Source of the DNA: Acorus gramineus
Lineage: Eukaryota; Streptophyta; Magnoliopsida; Acorales; Acoraceae
Direction: 5' to 3'
Length of the DNA stretch: 64,000 nt
NCBI GenBank assembly: GCA_030737835.1
Contig: CM060856.1
Span: 9,837,670 to 9,901,669 of the forward strand
Numbering within the stretch: the stretch's first letter is position 1; each line of letters begins with the position of its first letter. A model generated the notes under the pieces. That model was not told the DNA's origin and did not search any database. It saw only the letters and a list, made by a program, of their open reading frames with translations. Below, one piece after another: positions 25,722-42,876 of the stretch. A program made the position numbers and the translations under genes.

Positions 25722-26279
25722 GAGTTATTTAGTTTCCAACTTTCCTTCCCATTCTAAAACAAGCAGATTATTAAAAAAAAAATTTCAAAATATAATATTA
25801 TTATAAATTCTCTTTAAAACGTTACCTGGTTTTGTAAAAACCAAAATGAGTATTTTGTAACATAAAGCATCGTGTGGTTTCTTTTTAGGGAGTACTTTTG
25901 AATTTCAAATTCATTTTTTATTCTTTTGGGATAAATGTGGTGAGATATTGTATTGTAGGACTACTGATTTCTTTTTGTTTTTTACTGAATAAATAATTCT
26001 TTTTAAAGCTTTGTTCATGCCCAAAATTAATCTCTACTAATTAATTAAGAGATTTTAAGAGGTTGAAGGGTATTTAAGACTTTTTTAACTAATGGGGAGG
26101 GTAAAATAGTCAATATGTAATTGGGATGGAATATTCCCCAAACATTCTTAGTCAATTAACTATTGGGTTTTTTACAAAGCTAAGTAATATTTTAAGGGGG
26201 TTTATAATAATATTGTATTTTGAATGGATTTTTTTTTAATAATTTATCAGTTTTAGGAGGGGTGAAAACTAGATAACCA
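25722..26279. mobile_element. MULE-like non-autonomous transposon (family A, copy 2)
   Basis: The 558-bp element is flanked by 9-bp TTATTTTAT (25713-25721 and 26280-26288); the repeat is exact but very AT-rich, so chance is possible. The ends are inverted: GAGTTATTTAGTTT on the left, TGGTTATCTAGTTTTC on the reverse strand at the right, followed by matching CACCCCTCC/CCTTCCCATTC and AATTATTAAAAAAAA blocks. The ends and sub-terminal text match the element at 19761-20651. No coding capacity. Confidence 0.68.
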
Positions 26280-26288
26280 TTATTTTAT

Positions 26289-26951
26289 TTATTATTGTTC
26301 ACAAGGTATGGATGAAAAAAGGTATACAACACAGTGACACAATTATTTAATATAATTTTTTTTTTTTTTTTTGGCCTGGTAATAATAAACACTAGTTTTA
26401 TAGCTGCTGATGTTTGAGCCTAACTTGGTAAATATCATCAGTTAAGTGTGATTACATAAGTGATTTTTTTACACTTGCAATGTTGTCTCATTTTTTTTGT
26501 CCCTGATTTTTCCATGACACCTGAACTACTCCTTATATATAGAATTACAGAAACACAGATATATAATGTAATGCATACAGAAATTATATACATAGTTACA
26601 TATATGTAATAGTAACCTATAGAAAACATTCAACGTACACAAATATGATTAGACACAAAGTAGTTATCGATACATTTCCAGTATCGATACAATATATTTA
26701 CGAACTCTAAGTCCTATCATTATCAATTGTAAGTGTATTTAATATACACAAAATGGTTATACACAAAATAATTATAGATACATTTCAAATGTATTATTAA
26801 AATAGATACATCAACTGCTTGAATTCTGACATTGTCTTTCTATTAAAATGAAACACTCATCTAGAAAGTCCAAAATCACTAGATGTCAATGCAAATCATC
26901 ATTGAGAGAAAAAAAAAAACTTATCCGCTTTTTAATAATGATTTCATCATC
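26289..26951. other. AT-rich intergenic DNA, no gene seen
   Basis: Short spacer between two transposons, with repeated ATACATTTC/TACACAAA(A/T)TA words near 26630-26800 but no bounded repeat and no coding frame. Confidence 0.5.
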
Positions 26952-26959
26952 GTAATCAT

Positions 26960-27618
26960 CAGTGGCGGAGCCAGTATTTTTATAAAAGGAGAGCCTAATG
27001 TGACTTATATAAATGTATTCTAAAGTTATATCAATATATATATATTTTTAATTTCAATAGCATAAATTAAAAAATGAATATGTATAAAATGAAATAAAGG
27101 CATTCACACAAAACATATCACTGAATAATTCTAAAAAATAATTATTATATTTTAAAACAATATGTCAAATTTCACATTGATGATTCATATAAAAATGACA
27201 ATACATAAATAAAATTATGTGTTTTTAGAGAGGATTGACAATTCCCGACCATGGGACGGTTAATGGAACAAAAAATAAAAAATTAGGGTTTTTTTATATA
27301 TGAAAATTGATATTAGGAACAATTAGATACACTAAAAAAGAAACAAAAAATTAAAAATTTATGTTTTTCAATATACCTAGACGAAATGTCGAGAAGTACG
27401 ATCTGTAATTGTGTGCCGACTATATCTCTGTTGGGTTTTTTCTTTTTTTTTGGTTTTTATGGAGGGGAGGGGGATGATTAATTGTAAAAGAAAGGGTGAT
27501 TGGTGAGGCTGGCGAGGGATTAAGACGGGCTGGCTGATGTCCATTGTTGATTGGTTGTTATTAGTCATGGGCTCTATTGCCCTTAAAAAAAAAGGGGCCT
27601 CAAATGGCTCCGCCACTG
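26960..27618. mobile_element. hAT-like non-autonomous transposon (family B, copy 2)
   Basis: The 659-bp element has perfect 14-bp terminal inverted repeats CAGTGGCGGAGCCA / TGGCTCCGCCACTG and an exact 8-bp target duplication GTAATCAT (26952-26959 and 27619-27626). Both features are characteristic of the hAT superfamily. The interior is AT-rich; the 79-codon minus-strand frame near its right end shows no transposase motif. The intact ends suggest a younger insertion than its relative at 21528-22342. Confidence 0.9.
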
Positions 27619-27626
27619 GTAATCAT

Positions 27627-29470
27627 GCATATAGCGGGTTATGAGAATTCATCAATCATCCTCTCTAGCTTGCATGAATTTATCTTGAAACACAAATTCA
27701 GAAATATTAATGATACATATGTAAAATATATATACAGAGTTTATGTAACTAATTGAATATATCATATAACTACATATAATGTTATTGTAAACCAAAAAAA
27801 TAAGATGAAATTAGTTTAAGTATCAAAATATAATGGAGTACTAATTAAAATAAAAAATAAATTAAATAGAACTAGACTGCAGGGGTACAAAAAAAAATTT
27901 AAAAATATCAAGGATAAAAAAAATTGAATGGTTGGTTTACAGGCATTCGAGTAATTCAATCTATTAAAATTTAAAAAAAAACACACTCTGATGGAACACC
28001 TAAATCCTATCAAAGGAAAAACATCCAATCAAAGTCATTAGTCCATCATAACTCAACCAACACCTGCACTCTGTTTAAAAGACAAAACTGATATATTTTC
28101 TATTCTATTCAACAAAAACATATTATCATTTCTTTACCCTAGCATGCTTATTTGGGTGGCAACGAGCAAGATACCAACTCCTCCTTGGCACACCACGCCA
28201 CTAGCATGACCAATATTTTCAATATATTATGATTCAAACCACCTATTTCACTTTAATATATACAATAAAAACGGTACACTATTTTTATAATAAACTCATG
28301 CATCATCTATGGTTGATTAGTTCACTTTCCCCCTCCTTTTTGTAGATATAAATCACACAATCATGGTTTCCTTGCCCCTTTTAGCATTTGTATATCTGTT
28401 GGTTAATTAAATCAAAACCATCCATTAAAATCCAAAAGCCTTTCTCAAGATAATCAAAATAATTAATTGAATGTCAATCTATCATTGCTCGTCACCAAAG
28501 AGCGTTTGTTGAGCTGACCTCTCACCGATTAAGATTAATAGAAAGTTATGCCCTTCACGTCACCATCAAAAACATGATTGAGTCACTACCAATAATAATA
28601 ATAATAATTAAAAAAATACCACCCAACATTACTCTAAAATTTTTCATTTCATAAATAAGTTAATAAATATTCACAAAGGCTAATCAGATCGATAGAGACA
28701 ATGGATCATAACTAGGCAAGTATCTTCACTTCTTGTTAAAGAAAAAAAAAGATGTTCCGTTATTTAAAGTTCCATGTCAAGTGGGGGCACTAGTGCTGCC
28801 TACAATAATAATCACTGTTAAAAGCAAACCTTTACATGAGTGACTTTCAATGCCATGCCTGGTTTTAGTTTTGCTATATTTGATACTTTGTTGTTCCACG
28901 TGTCTTATAATGTTTCTTTGAAATTTAAACCATCAAATCGATATATATATATTATATAATAAAGTCTAACCAATTATCGTCCGACTGTCACTCTAAGGAC
29001 AGTCTGGTAATAACACTGTATGAAAAGGGGTTTATTGGCACTTTCCCATAAATAAATAAAAACGAAACGGACACCTCCATCCGAGCCGAGTCGAGCCGTT
29101 AAAATACGCGGCGGCTCCTTCTAAAGCTGACCTTTTCAAAAGCCGCCGTCCAAACCCGTTGAACACTCATTACACCAACCCCCCGTCCAGCGACCAATCA
29201 ATCACCACCGTCCATCTTTTACGGTCCATTGATCGCATATTTTCCACAATTTGACGGTCGTTGATTTTGCCACCTCTTTATGACCACGGATGAATAAAAC
29301 CGCGATTTATATTATTTTTTAATTAATTTATTTTTTTGGGGCGCTCGTGACGTTGGTCAGAAAAGCTGGGCCGGTCATGTGACTTCCAAAAAAAAGCACA
29401 ACTTCCAGCTCATCCCGTTCTGTCAGTTTCTCGTCATCCCCGAGAAAACCCAATCTGACGGTTCAGATTT
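27627..29470. other. Intergenic DNA and distal promoter of the JMJ13-like gene
   Basis: No gene is recognised. From about 29040 the composition shifts from AT-rich to GC-richer, which together with the G-box pair and leader downstream suggests a promoter. The 95-codon frame at 29379-29666 lies in this promoter and has no family resemblance. Confidence 0.5.
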
Positions 29471-29478
29471 CCGCATCA

Positions 29479-29540
29479 ACACGTGTCAACTCCACAAAAC
29501 CCGCATCCCCGGGTCGACCCCTCGTTCGATAGACACGTGT
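29479..29540. promoter_or_regulatory. Two ACACGTGT G-box palindromes upstream of the JMJ13-like gene
   Basis: ACACGTGT occurs at 29479-29486 and again at 29533-29540, 54 bp apart (start to start), roughly 0.4 kb before the estimated transcription start. The G-box CACGTG is bound by bHLH (including PIF) and bZIP factors in light and ABA responses (family knowledge). Whether these copies are used is inferred. Confidence 0.5.
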
Positions 29541-29902
29541 TCCCGTACTGTCGTGAGGACCGGCGGTTTTTCCAAACAACCGCTGTGTAATTCGCGGGAT
29601 TTTGAACGTATCGCCGATAAGTCGTCGAAAATATCGGATGGAGACGTGAGTGAGTCCACACCTTAACTGATGATTTCCGTTTTCGTTCGGTAAGACTTAA
29701 AATGCTCAGGACTAATAATTTAATTACATTCACGTCCTCAGTTTTGCGAGACGGAAGGACATGTTAGTCAATTTATGAAGAGGAAGGGCAGGAATGAAAA
29801 AACGGGGGTCACGAAAAACGCGGTTCCGTCAACGTGGCGTTTGGTTGAACCAAACTGCAACTACCGCTTATTCGATTTTTATTTTATTCGGAGGGAGGCG
29901 CA

Positions 29903-30343
29903 TTAAATAAGGCTCGTTTTCCAAATTTTTACGGTTTCTTTTCGATATACTTGTTTTTCTCTCCCTTCTTTTCACTGTTCATCATTCCCTCCTTTCCTTC
30001 CCTTCGCCGTCTCCATCGCCGGAAAGCTTCGCCGTACGCCGTTGGATCTCCATAAGTCGCCGGAAAACCTTCCTCTTCCTCCCGTCAGGCGTCCTTTTCG
30101 ACTCCCGCGAAGTGCCGTTTCGGCGGCTCTTTCTTTCGTGGAAGAGACGTTTCGGATCCGTCTTTTCGTGGATTTCGTCCTTCTCGGTGTAATGTGGCGG
30201 CCGTGAAGGGGGGGTTTCTGTTGATTTCGACGGTTGAGATCGATTTCTACGGCTTGATTTCGCGTTCGGTGTTTTTCTTTCGTGGTGCAATTTTTGGGTG
30301 GAGGACGGAGGAGGGGAATTTTAGAATCAGAGATCGGCATGAG
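29903..30343 (+). promoter_or_regulatory. Core promoter and 5' leader of the JMJ13-like gene, with a short uORF
   Basis: TTAAATAA at 29903-29910 is a possible TATA box; the pyrimidine-rich, GC-richer sequence from about 29940 looks like a plant leader of some 390 nt. It contains a five-codon uORF including its stop (ATG 30192, TGA 30204-30206) and a second upstream ATG at 30339-30341, five bases before the main start and out of frame with it. The true transcription start is not visible. Confidence 0.45.
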
Positions 30344-36565
<6,222 letters not shown>

Positions 36566-37200
36566 AGATATAGATTGCCCCACACTGAGTTCTAACTTTG
36601 CTGACTGATATTGGGTTCTAACACCAGCACAAACAGACATTTGACTGAGGGGGGTGGTGGTTAACAGCCTAACAGGGTGTTTGTGTTTTAAAGGATTCTT
36701 TGTGCAGGCGCTTCCAATTGAGGTGGCCTGACATGTCTGGAATTCTTGGTTCTCTGGCCTCGGGCCTATTTTATCGTCTTTGGCAGGGGACCTTGCTAGC
36801 AGGCAGAGGAGTTTGACTACTGTTTTAGGTCTGATTGGGTGGTGGTGCTGTGTATAACCATTCTTCTGTCACAGAGGTCAGTCTGCTGCTCCCCCCTCAC
36901 ATCCCCTTTATTTCTTTGATCAATTCTTCTATATACAAAATTGTATCCTTGAATTTTCTCAAATAAGTGAATCCGCATTCAATGCTATTCTGTTTGACTC
37001 TTGTTTCATTTGATCAATGTCCATTCTTCAATGCAGTTCCAGATTGATTGTTATCAGTTCTTTACAATGTCAAGACCCTCCTTGTTTTGAGTTTCAGGTT
37101 TTGTATGCCAGAGAATTGTTTTCGTTTTTTTTAATATTTTATTGCAAATTCTGAGGCTTTGCCTACAGGTCTGTGTGTGAGAAAAATGTATGTAAATGGG
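36566..37200 (+). other. Probable 3' UTR of the JMJ13-like gene
   Basis: Relatively GC-rich, T/G-rich sequence follows the TAG and loses its character after about 37150. No single polyadenylation signal is clear. No frame of interest. Confidence 0.4.
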
Positions 37201-38181
37201 GTGCTGTTACACAGTCCCATTTACTCCATTTACAGATCTACCATACCTTGATACCTCTCCATGTAGCTTCATACAAGTCCAACGAGATATAAACACATTG
37301 TTATAAAAATTTTACATTCTCTCTGAAAAGATCTATACAATTGTTGTATTATATATAACTTCATTTTAAAAAATCAAAATATGTAGGATGGTTGTAAATG
37401 ATTTTTTTTTTCTTCGAGAAAAGATTATAGGCATTCGGTTGTAATTGATATTAAGAAAGGGAATGCCCAGAACAGGGAAATACAAGAAACCATCCATTAT
37501 AAATATGGATTGCGCAAAACCCATACAGAGAAAAACAAGTTTGAGAGAGATCAGTAAATGGGATTGTGTTTTCTTGTGAGTGGCATGCATGCATGCATCT
37601 AGAATCTCAAGATGTATTGGTACGAGGGACCCATTATTTTTTTTATTTTTATCCTTTATTTTATAATATCATATATCTCAGTTAGTGAAATGAGAACGAG
37701 ACAAATACAAGGACCTCATGTAATAGAACAAACCAAGATTTAGAATTACATAATCTATTATTTCAGTCAAAATTTTAGGTGATTTAAACTTTCATGGGCA
37801 TCTGCCACGTAGTTTCCTTCGATGATAAATTTGTGCATATTTAAAAGTATTGACCATGTCTCACTTTATAAGAGAAGGAAATCTTTAAGGGGAAGCCAAT
37901 CAAATGTAAAGGTCATTTTCACAGTTTCTTCTAATCGCATCCGTCCATGTAAATGTCAAAATTATTGGTGATCCTTCTATGTTCAATCGAAGTCGTGTTG
38001 AACACTTCAAATGGAAAATCCTCTCAAAACTTGTATCACTATCACATGCTTATTCAAAGCTCACGCTTTGTTGGGGTCTTCATTTGATTTGTCTTTGGAT
38101 TTTTTGTGTGTTTTTTACTTGGTTATTTTTTTAAAAAACAAAGAACAAGTGGTAATGGGAGTTTGAAAATCTGAATCTGAA
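37201..38181. other. Intergenic DNA, no gene seen
   Basis: Mixed AT-rich sequence with a CATGCATGCATGCAT tract at about 37585-37598. The 74-codon minus-strand frame (37366-37590) is unsupported. Confidence 0.5.
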
Positions 38182-38190
38182 TTCTGAAAA

Positions 38191-39090
38191 GGGAAAAATT
38201 CATATAACCCCCTGCAATCTTCATAAATCCATACAACCCCCTGTAATTACCCCTCTATATCCATAAAACCCCCTCCGTCTACTTTCCGTCCATCTTTTTA
38301 ACGGGACATGAGGTTATATGGATTTATGGCAGATTACAAGGGTTATATGGATTTTTCTCTTTTTTTTTTTAATTTTCTTTACGTGTGGTTTAAAAATTGG
38401 ATTGTTTAACATTTAGTTTTGAATTTTTTTTCAAGATATCACGCACCTTTAATTTTAATAAAATAAAAAGGGTTATTCAGATTATAAACACATACAAGAT
38501 CACCCACCAAAGAGATAGAAGTAAAAGAAAATGAATTTTGTAACAAAAAAATGTGTAACATCAACTAACAAATTTTTAAATAATGCGAATTATGTTTTTT
38601 ATTAAATCTTGGGGCACCTCTTGTGTTGGTGTCATGAGTGAATTTTGTTGGGGATAAACTGTACGTGGAGGAGTAGTTTTGAGTTCTTTTTTGAAATACC
38701 AAAAGAAAAAGTATATATCTCTTTTACTTCTATCTCTTTGGTGGGTGATCTTGTATGTGTTTATGATCTGAATAACCTTTTTTATTTTATTAAAATTAAA
38801 GGTACGTGGTATCTTGAAAAAAAATTCAAAACTAAATGTTAAACAGTTCAATTTTTAAACCATACATAAAGAAAATTAAAAAAAAAAATTGAGAAAAATC
38901 CATATAACCCCCTATAATCTGCCATAAATCCATATAACCCCCTACCCCGTTAAAAAGATGGATGGAAAGTAGACGGAGGGGTTTTATGGATATATAGGGT
39001 TGATTACAGGGGGTTATATAGATTTATGAAGATTGCAGGGGGTTATATGGATTTAGGCCAGATTATATGGGGGTTACGTGGATTTTTCCC
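38191..39090. mobile_element. Fold-back MULE-like transposon with ~340-370 bp inverted arms
   Basis: The 900-bp element is flanked by an exact 9-bp duplication TTCTGAAAA (38182-38190 and 39091-39099), as for Mutator-like elements, and its ends are GGGAAAAAT... and ...ATTTTTCCC. The left arm (38191-38528) and right arm (about 38720-39090) are near-identical in inverted orientation, leaving a loop of about 190 bp. The outer part of each arm is built of short sub-repeats around ATATAACCCCCTGTAAT and CATAAATCC; the right arm has one extra unit of about 30 bp. There is no transposase frame. A transcript through it would form a very long hairpin. Confidence 0.9.
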
Positions 39091-39099
39091 TTCTGAAAA

Positions 39100-42000
39100 A
39101 TGCTGGGATTCAAATTTGAGAATTTATTGTTTTTCAAATGCAAAATGCCCAAATTGAGCTTGCTTTTTTTTGTTTATAAGTTCGAAATGGGACAAATGCA
39201 TACCTTGTTTTTTATTAATACAATATCTTCAGAGGAAGTTCGTGATTAATTAAATAAAAATAAAACTTTAGGGATAGTCTTACCACAATCTTTTTGCACA
39301 CGTTTTAAAATTTAATTTGAAAGTGTTTAATTGTGTACCGAAGTACATCTTTTTAAAAAATGAACGAAATGGGAATTTTCATTTTTTCCCCACATTTTTT
39401 TTTTTTTTATAAATGAACTAAATGGGAATTTTTCTTTTTTTCCCCCCAAATTCTTATGTATACATTTGCCTTATTCGTATATATACTATAGGGGGAGGGA
39501 AGGTGCAAGAATAAATGTGTGTCAGCGCACAAATAATAAAAAAAGAAAAAAGAAAAACAAGGGGAACCACATTGTTGGGCTCGGCTTGCAATTTATTTTT
39601 TTGGGCTTTGCTTTTATTTTAGAAAAGAGACGCGGATAGACTCAGCCGATTTTGTAGCTCTATATATTTTGATATTATAACATTTTGTGCTATATATATA
39701 TATATATGGTTCTATCACAATATATGAATTATTTTTTTAATTTTTTTTAAAGTGAAAAAAATATTACTATACTTCAGTATATACTTCATTTTCTTTGACA
39801 TGTACTTCAACGTAAGAGTGTATAATTTTTTTTAAATAAAAGAAAGATGGTATGCACTGCAATTTGGGCAGCAATGGGATTGGATGTATCAATTTCCTTT
39901 AAAAAATGATAATGTTAAGTACAACCCTGTTTCAAGCTCTAATTCTAGTCTATACATGTTTTGAATTTTTTAAAAATAGCATACCTCATCTAATGCGGTA
40001 TATGTTTTTTATAAAAATATGAAGTATATACTTCAATAAATTACATGAATGCATTTATAAAAAAATGTTAAAATTTTTTATCAGTGCATATTCTTCTTTA
40101 ACGTGAGTATATATTTTATTAATTTTCTATCAACACATGTATGATTAAAAAAAAAAAAAAACAAACAAACTGAGTGTAACAGCACTCTTTAAAGAAATTG
40201 AGCATAAACACGGCCCATGATATACGAGGAACCTAATGGATCTTTGGAACCTCCGCATATGTAGCATTAATGTTTGCTCCTCTCATGGACACAAATAATA
40301 AGACTTTAGATTATAATGAAACCCAAATACATGTAAGAGAGGCCCTGAAATCTAGGTCTCTTGGTTCTCAATAGAACTCCCCCCCATAATTAACTGCATC
40401 ATGTAACAAAACCAAAAGTCAATGAAACACATTCTACAAAGAATGTAAGATTCCCTTTTGGGGTTTCACCACAAGGGATGGACATGATATTGGGAAACCA
40501 AGCTTCTCATTAATGGCATCCATCAATTTCCCATGTGGTAGTCACAAACACAGACCTTATTCAATATTAGTTGATCAATGTATGATATTAATAAACACTA
40601 GTACAATTTTAATAACAACATTGAAACGAAAGGGTGGATTTAATGTCAAGAAGACAGGACTAATAGAAGTCTATGATTAGATTTTATTAAGATTTGAATT
40701 TAAATTTAATATAAATCTTAATAAAAATATATTATGATTTGTTCATAAATCATGAAAATTTTGTCTAATCACATCTTAACTAATATGATAAGTAGTTCTA
40801 ATATAGAAAAAGGGAATGATATGGACTTTTCATGCAGTCATTTTCACCCTTCATCTCTCCTCTTTTTCCTTTTCTTAAATTCAGATTTCAACATGGTATA
40901 TTAGTGCCCTTGTAAACTTTTGGCACCTTTCATTCATATTTAGGTTTTCTTTATTTTTTTTGTTTAATAAAGACTTTTTTTTATTAACATATCAACTAAG
41001 ATCTAAATCTTATTAAAAATACATTTAACAGTGGAAGTCATGGACCATGTACAAGGCAATAAGAGCTAGCTAGTGAAAGCACAAAAACACATGCCATGGC
41101 ATGACTTCCAAAGTTCCAGTCATTAAATCCTTTGAAGGCTACATGTCATAAATTATTATGGAGTGCAAAAAAAATGTCTCTTCATGGCAAGATCCAGTCT
41201 CTATTTTCTCCCATTGAAATCAGTATGTCAGCTTCATTTGAGCTGGGAATCTGGGCCTTGATATTTCCATTGTTTTTTGTTCAACTTGTTGGGTTTGTCA
41301 GTGTTGACTGTTGGTTAAAAATGGTTTATTTGCAACCCCCCAAAATAAAAATAAAAAAAATAAAAGGAAAGGAAAAAAAAAGGCTCAAAAAAGGACCATC
41401 ATATTGAGCTAACATGAAAGTGGACTTCTGAAAAAAAAAAGCAAAGGGTCTTTCTTTTTTAAGTTACACATTACACACACTGACTTGTCCCTTTTTTTAC
41501 CCTTATTTATGATATTGACCATGTGAAAGGCTTGCCTGCAAAAGCCCTTCAAGTCATGAACGAATCATGTCTAATCACATTGAATATATTGATTATATCT
41601 GTGTTTTGGCCCCCTCTTTAATTAGGTGATCCTGTTAACTCAACTATGCATTCAATAATTCAATCTTAGCATCTTCAGAACAATAATTTAAAAAACATAA
41701 TATATTCACATTCATTGATGAGATGAAGAAACTGTTTCAATTTAGTAATATTAAATAATCAAAATAATAAAACCCTCTACATTTTTCTAAAATAACAAAT
41801 TCCGTTGTTTGAAAAAATAAGAGTACAAAAAACTAAATTGTCCTTACAAAAATCCTATTATAAACCTTTTTTATTCTAGAATACAAGTCGTCTCACAGCA
41901 ATTTTTTATGTTATACTATGTTCATTGTGAAGTTTAAATTGTAATTCACACTAAGAGGTTGAGGGGGGGGGGGGGGGGGGTAGAGGAATCAAAAGAGACA

Positions 42001-42520
42001 CAATAAATTAAATATGTACATTTTGTTGCATCCGATTTAAGACCAGTGACAGATATATTGAATAGCTTAATTTGCTCTATCAATGCATCCAATGTTGCCT
42101 CATTTGTTAAGGCTTTTACTTTCCAAAAAAAAAAAAAAAAATACATCCAATGTGGTGTGACAGAGACATGGTCTATTCAGCATATTTTTAACCCCCACCC
42201 CCCTTGGAAGCTTCTCCTTGTCATAGGCAAAGTGGATGAATGAATGGAAATGAATGTGTGAATAAGGTTGAAAGTAATTATTGTGGATGTTCATATAAAC
42301 ACTGGAATGATGTATAACCAATGTGAATAAGACAAGCAGATGTGTCTGTGCTTCTGCAATTCATGTATATATTACATGTATTGGCAAGTTAAGCCCATGA
42401 AAGACAAAATTGCACAACCAATGAATTTTATCACGTTATTCCCATTTAAGGACGAGCTAATTCTGTTTAGGTTAAATTTTTTTTTGGGTAGATAATATAA
42501 GTTATGAAGTTTTATTTTAA

Positions 42521-42556
<36 letters not shown>

Positions 42557-42840
42557 TAGTAAAATAGAAGTGGAAGAGAATCAAATAAAATCAATACATT
42601 TTTCCAAACTGAATTAATGCTGTACGGGGCTAGTGTTACTGAAAAACAGAATTGAATGAATAGGTGGTACTGATTATTTATATTTCCCAAAAATGAACAA
42701 ACTTTTTGAGAATTATAGTTGCAAAATCTCAACTAAAGACTGCAATTATTATTCCAATATATGAAAATAAACACTGAAATAATTATTATTCCCAACTAAA
42801 GATTGCAATTTTTAGTTGAGAATTTGCAAACATGTGTATG

Positions 42841-42876
<36 letters not shown>

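Noticed and set aside
27377..27616. Minus-strand frame at the end of the hAT-like element as a transposase remnant
   Set aside because: No hAT dimerisation or catalytic motif is visible, and the frame stops near the terminal repeat.
29379..29666. 95-codon frame upstream of the JMJ13-like gene as a possible small protein
   Set aside because: It lies in the GC-richer promoter, spans both G-box palindromes, has an overlapping frame of similar length on the other strand and resembles no family.
29972..30340. Minus-strand 122-codon basic frame
   Set aside because: It is antisense to the JMJ13-like leader and is Arg/Lys-rich only because the leader is pyrimidine-rich.
41132..41407. 91-codon frame with a hydrophobic middle
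   Set aside because: It ends in a lysine-rich tail from an A-rich run, has no homology I recognise and no leader or splice context.
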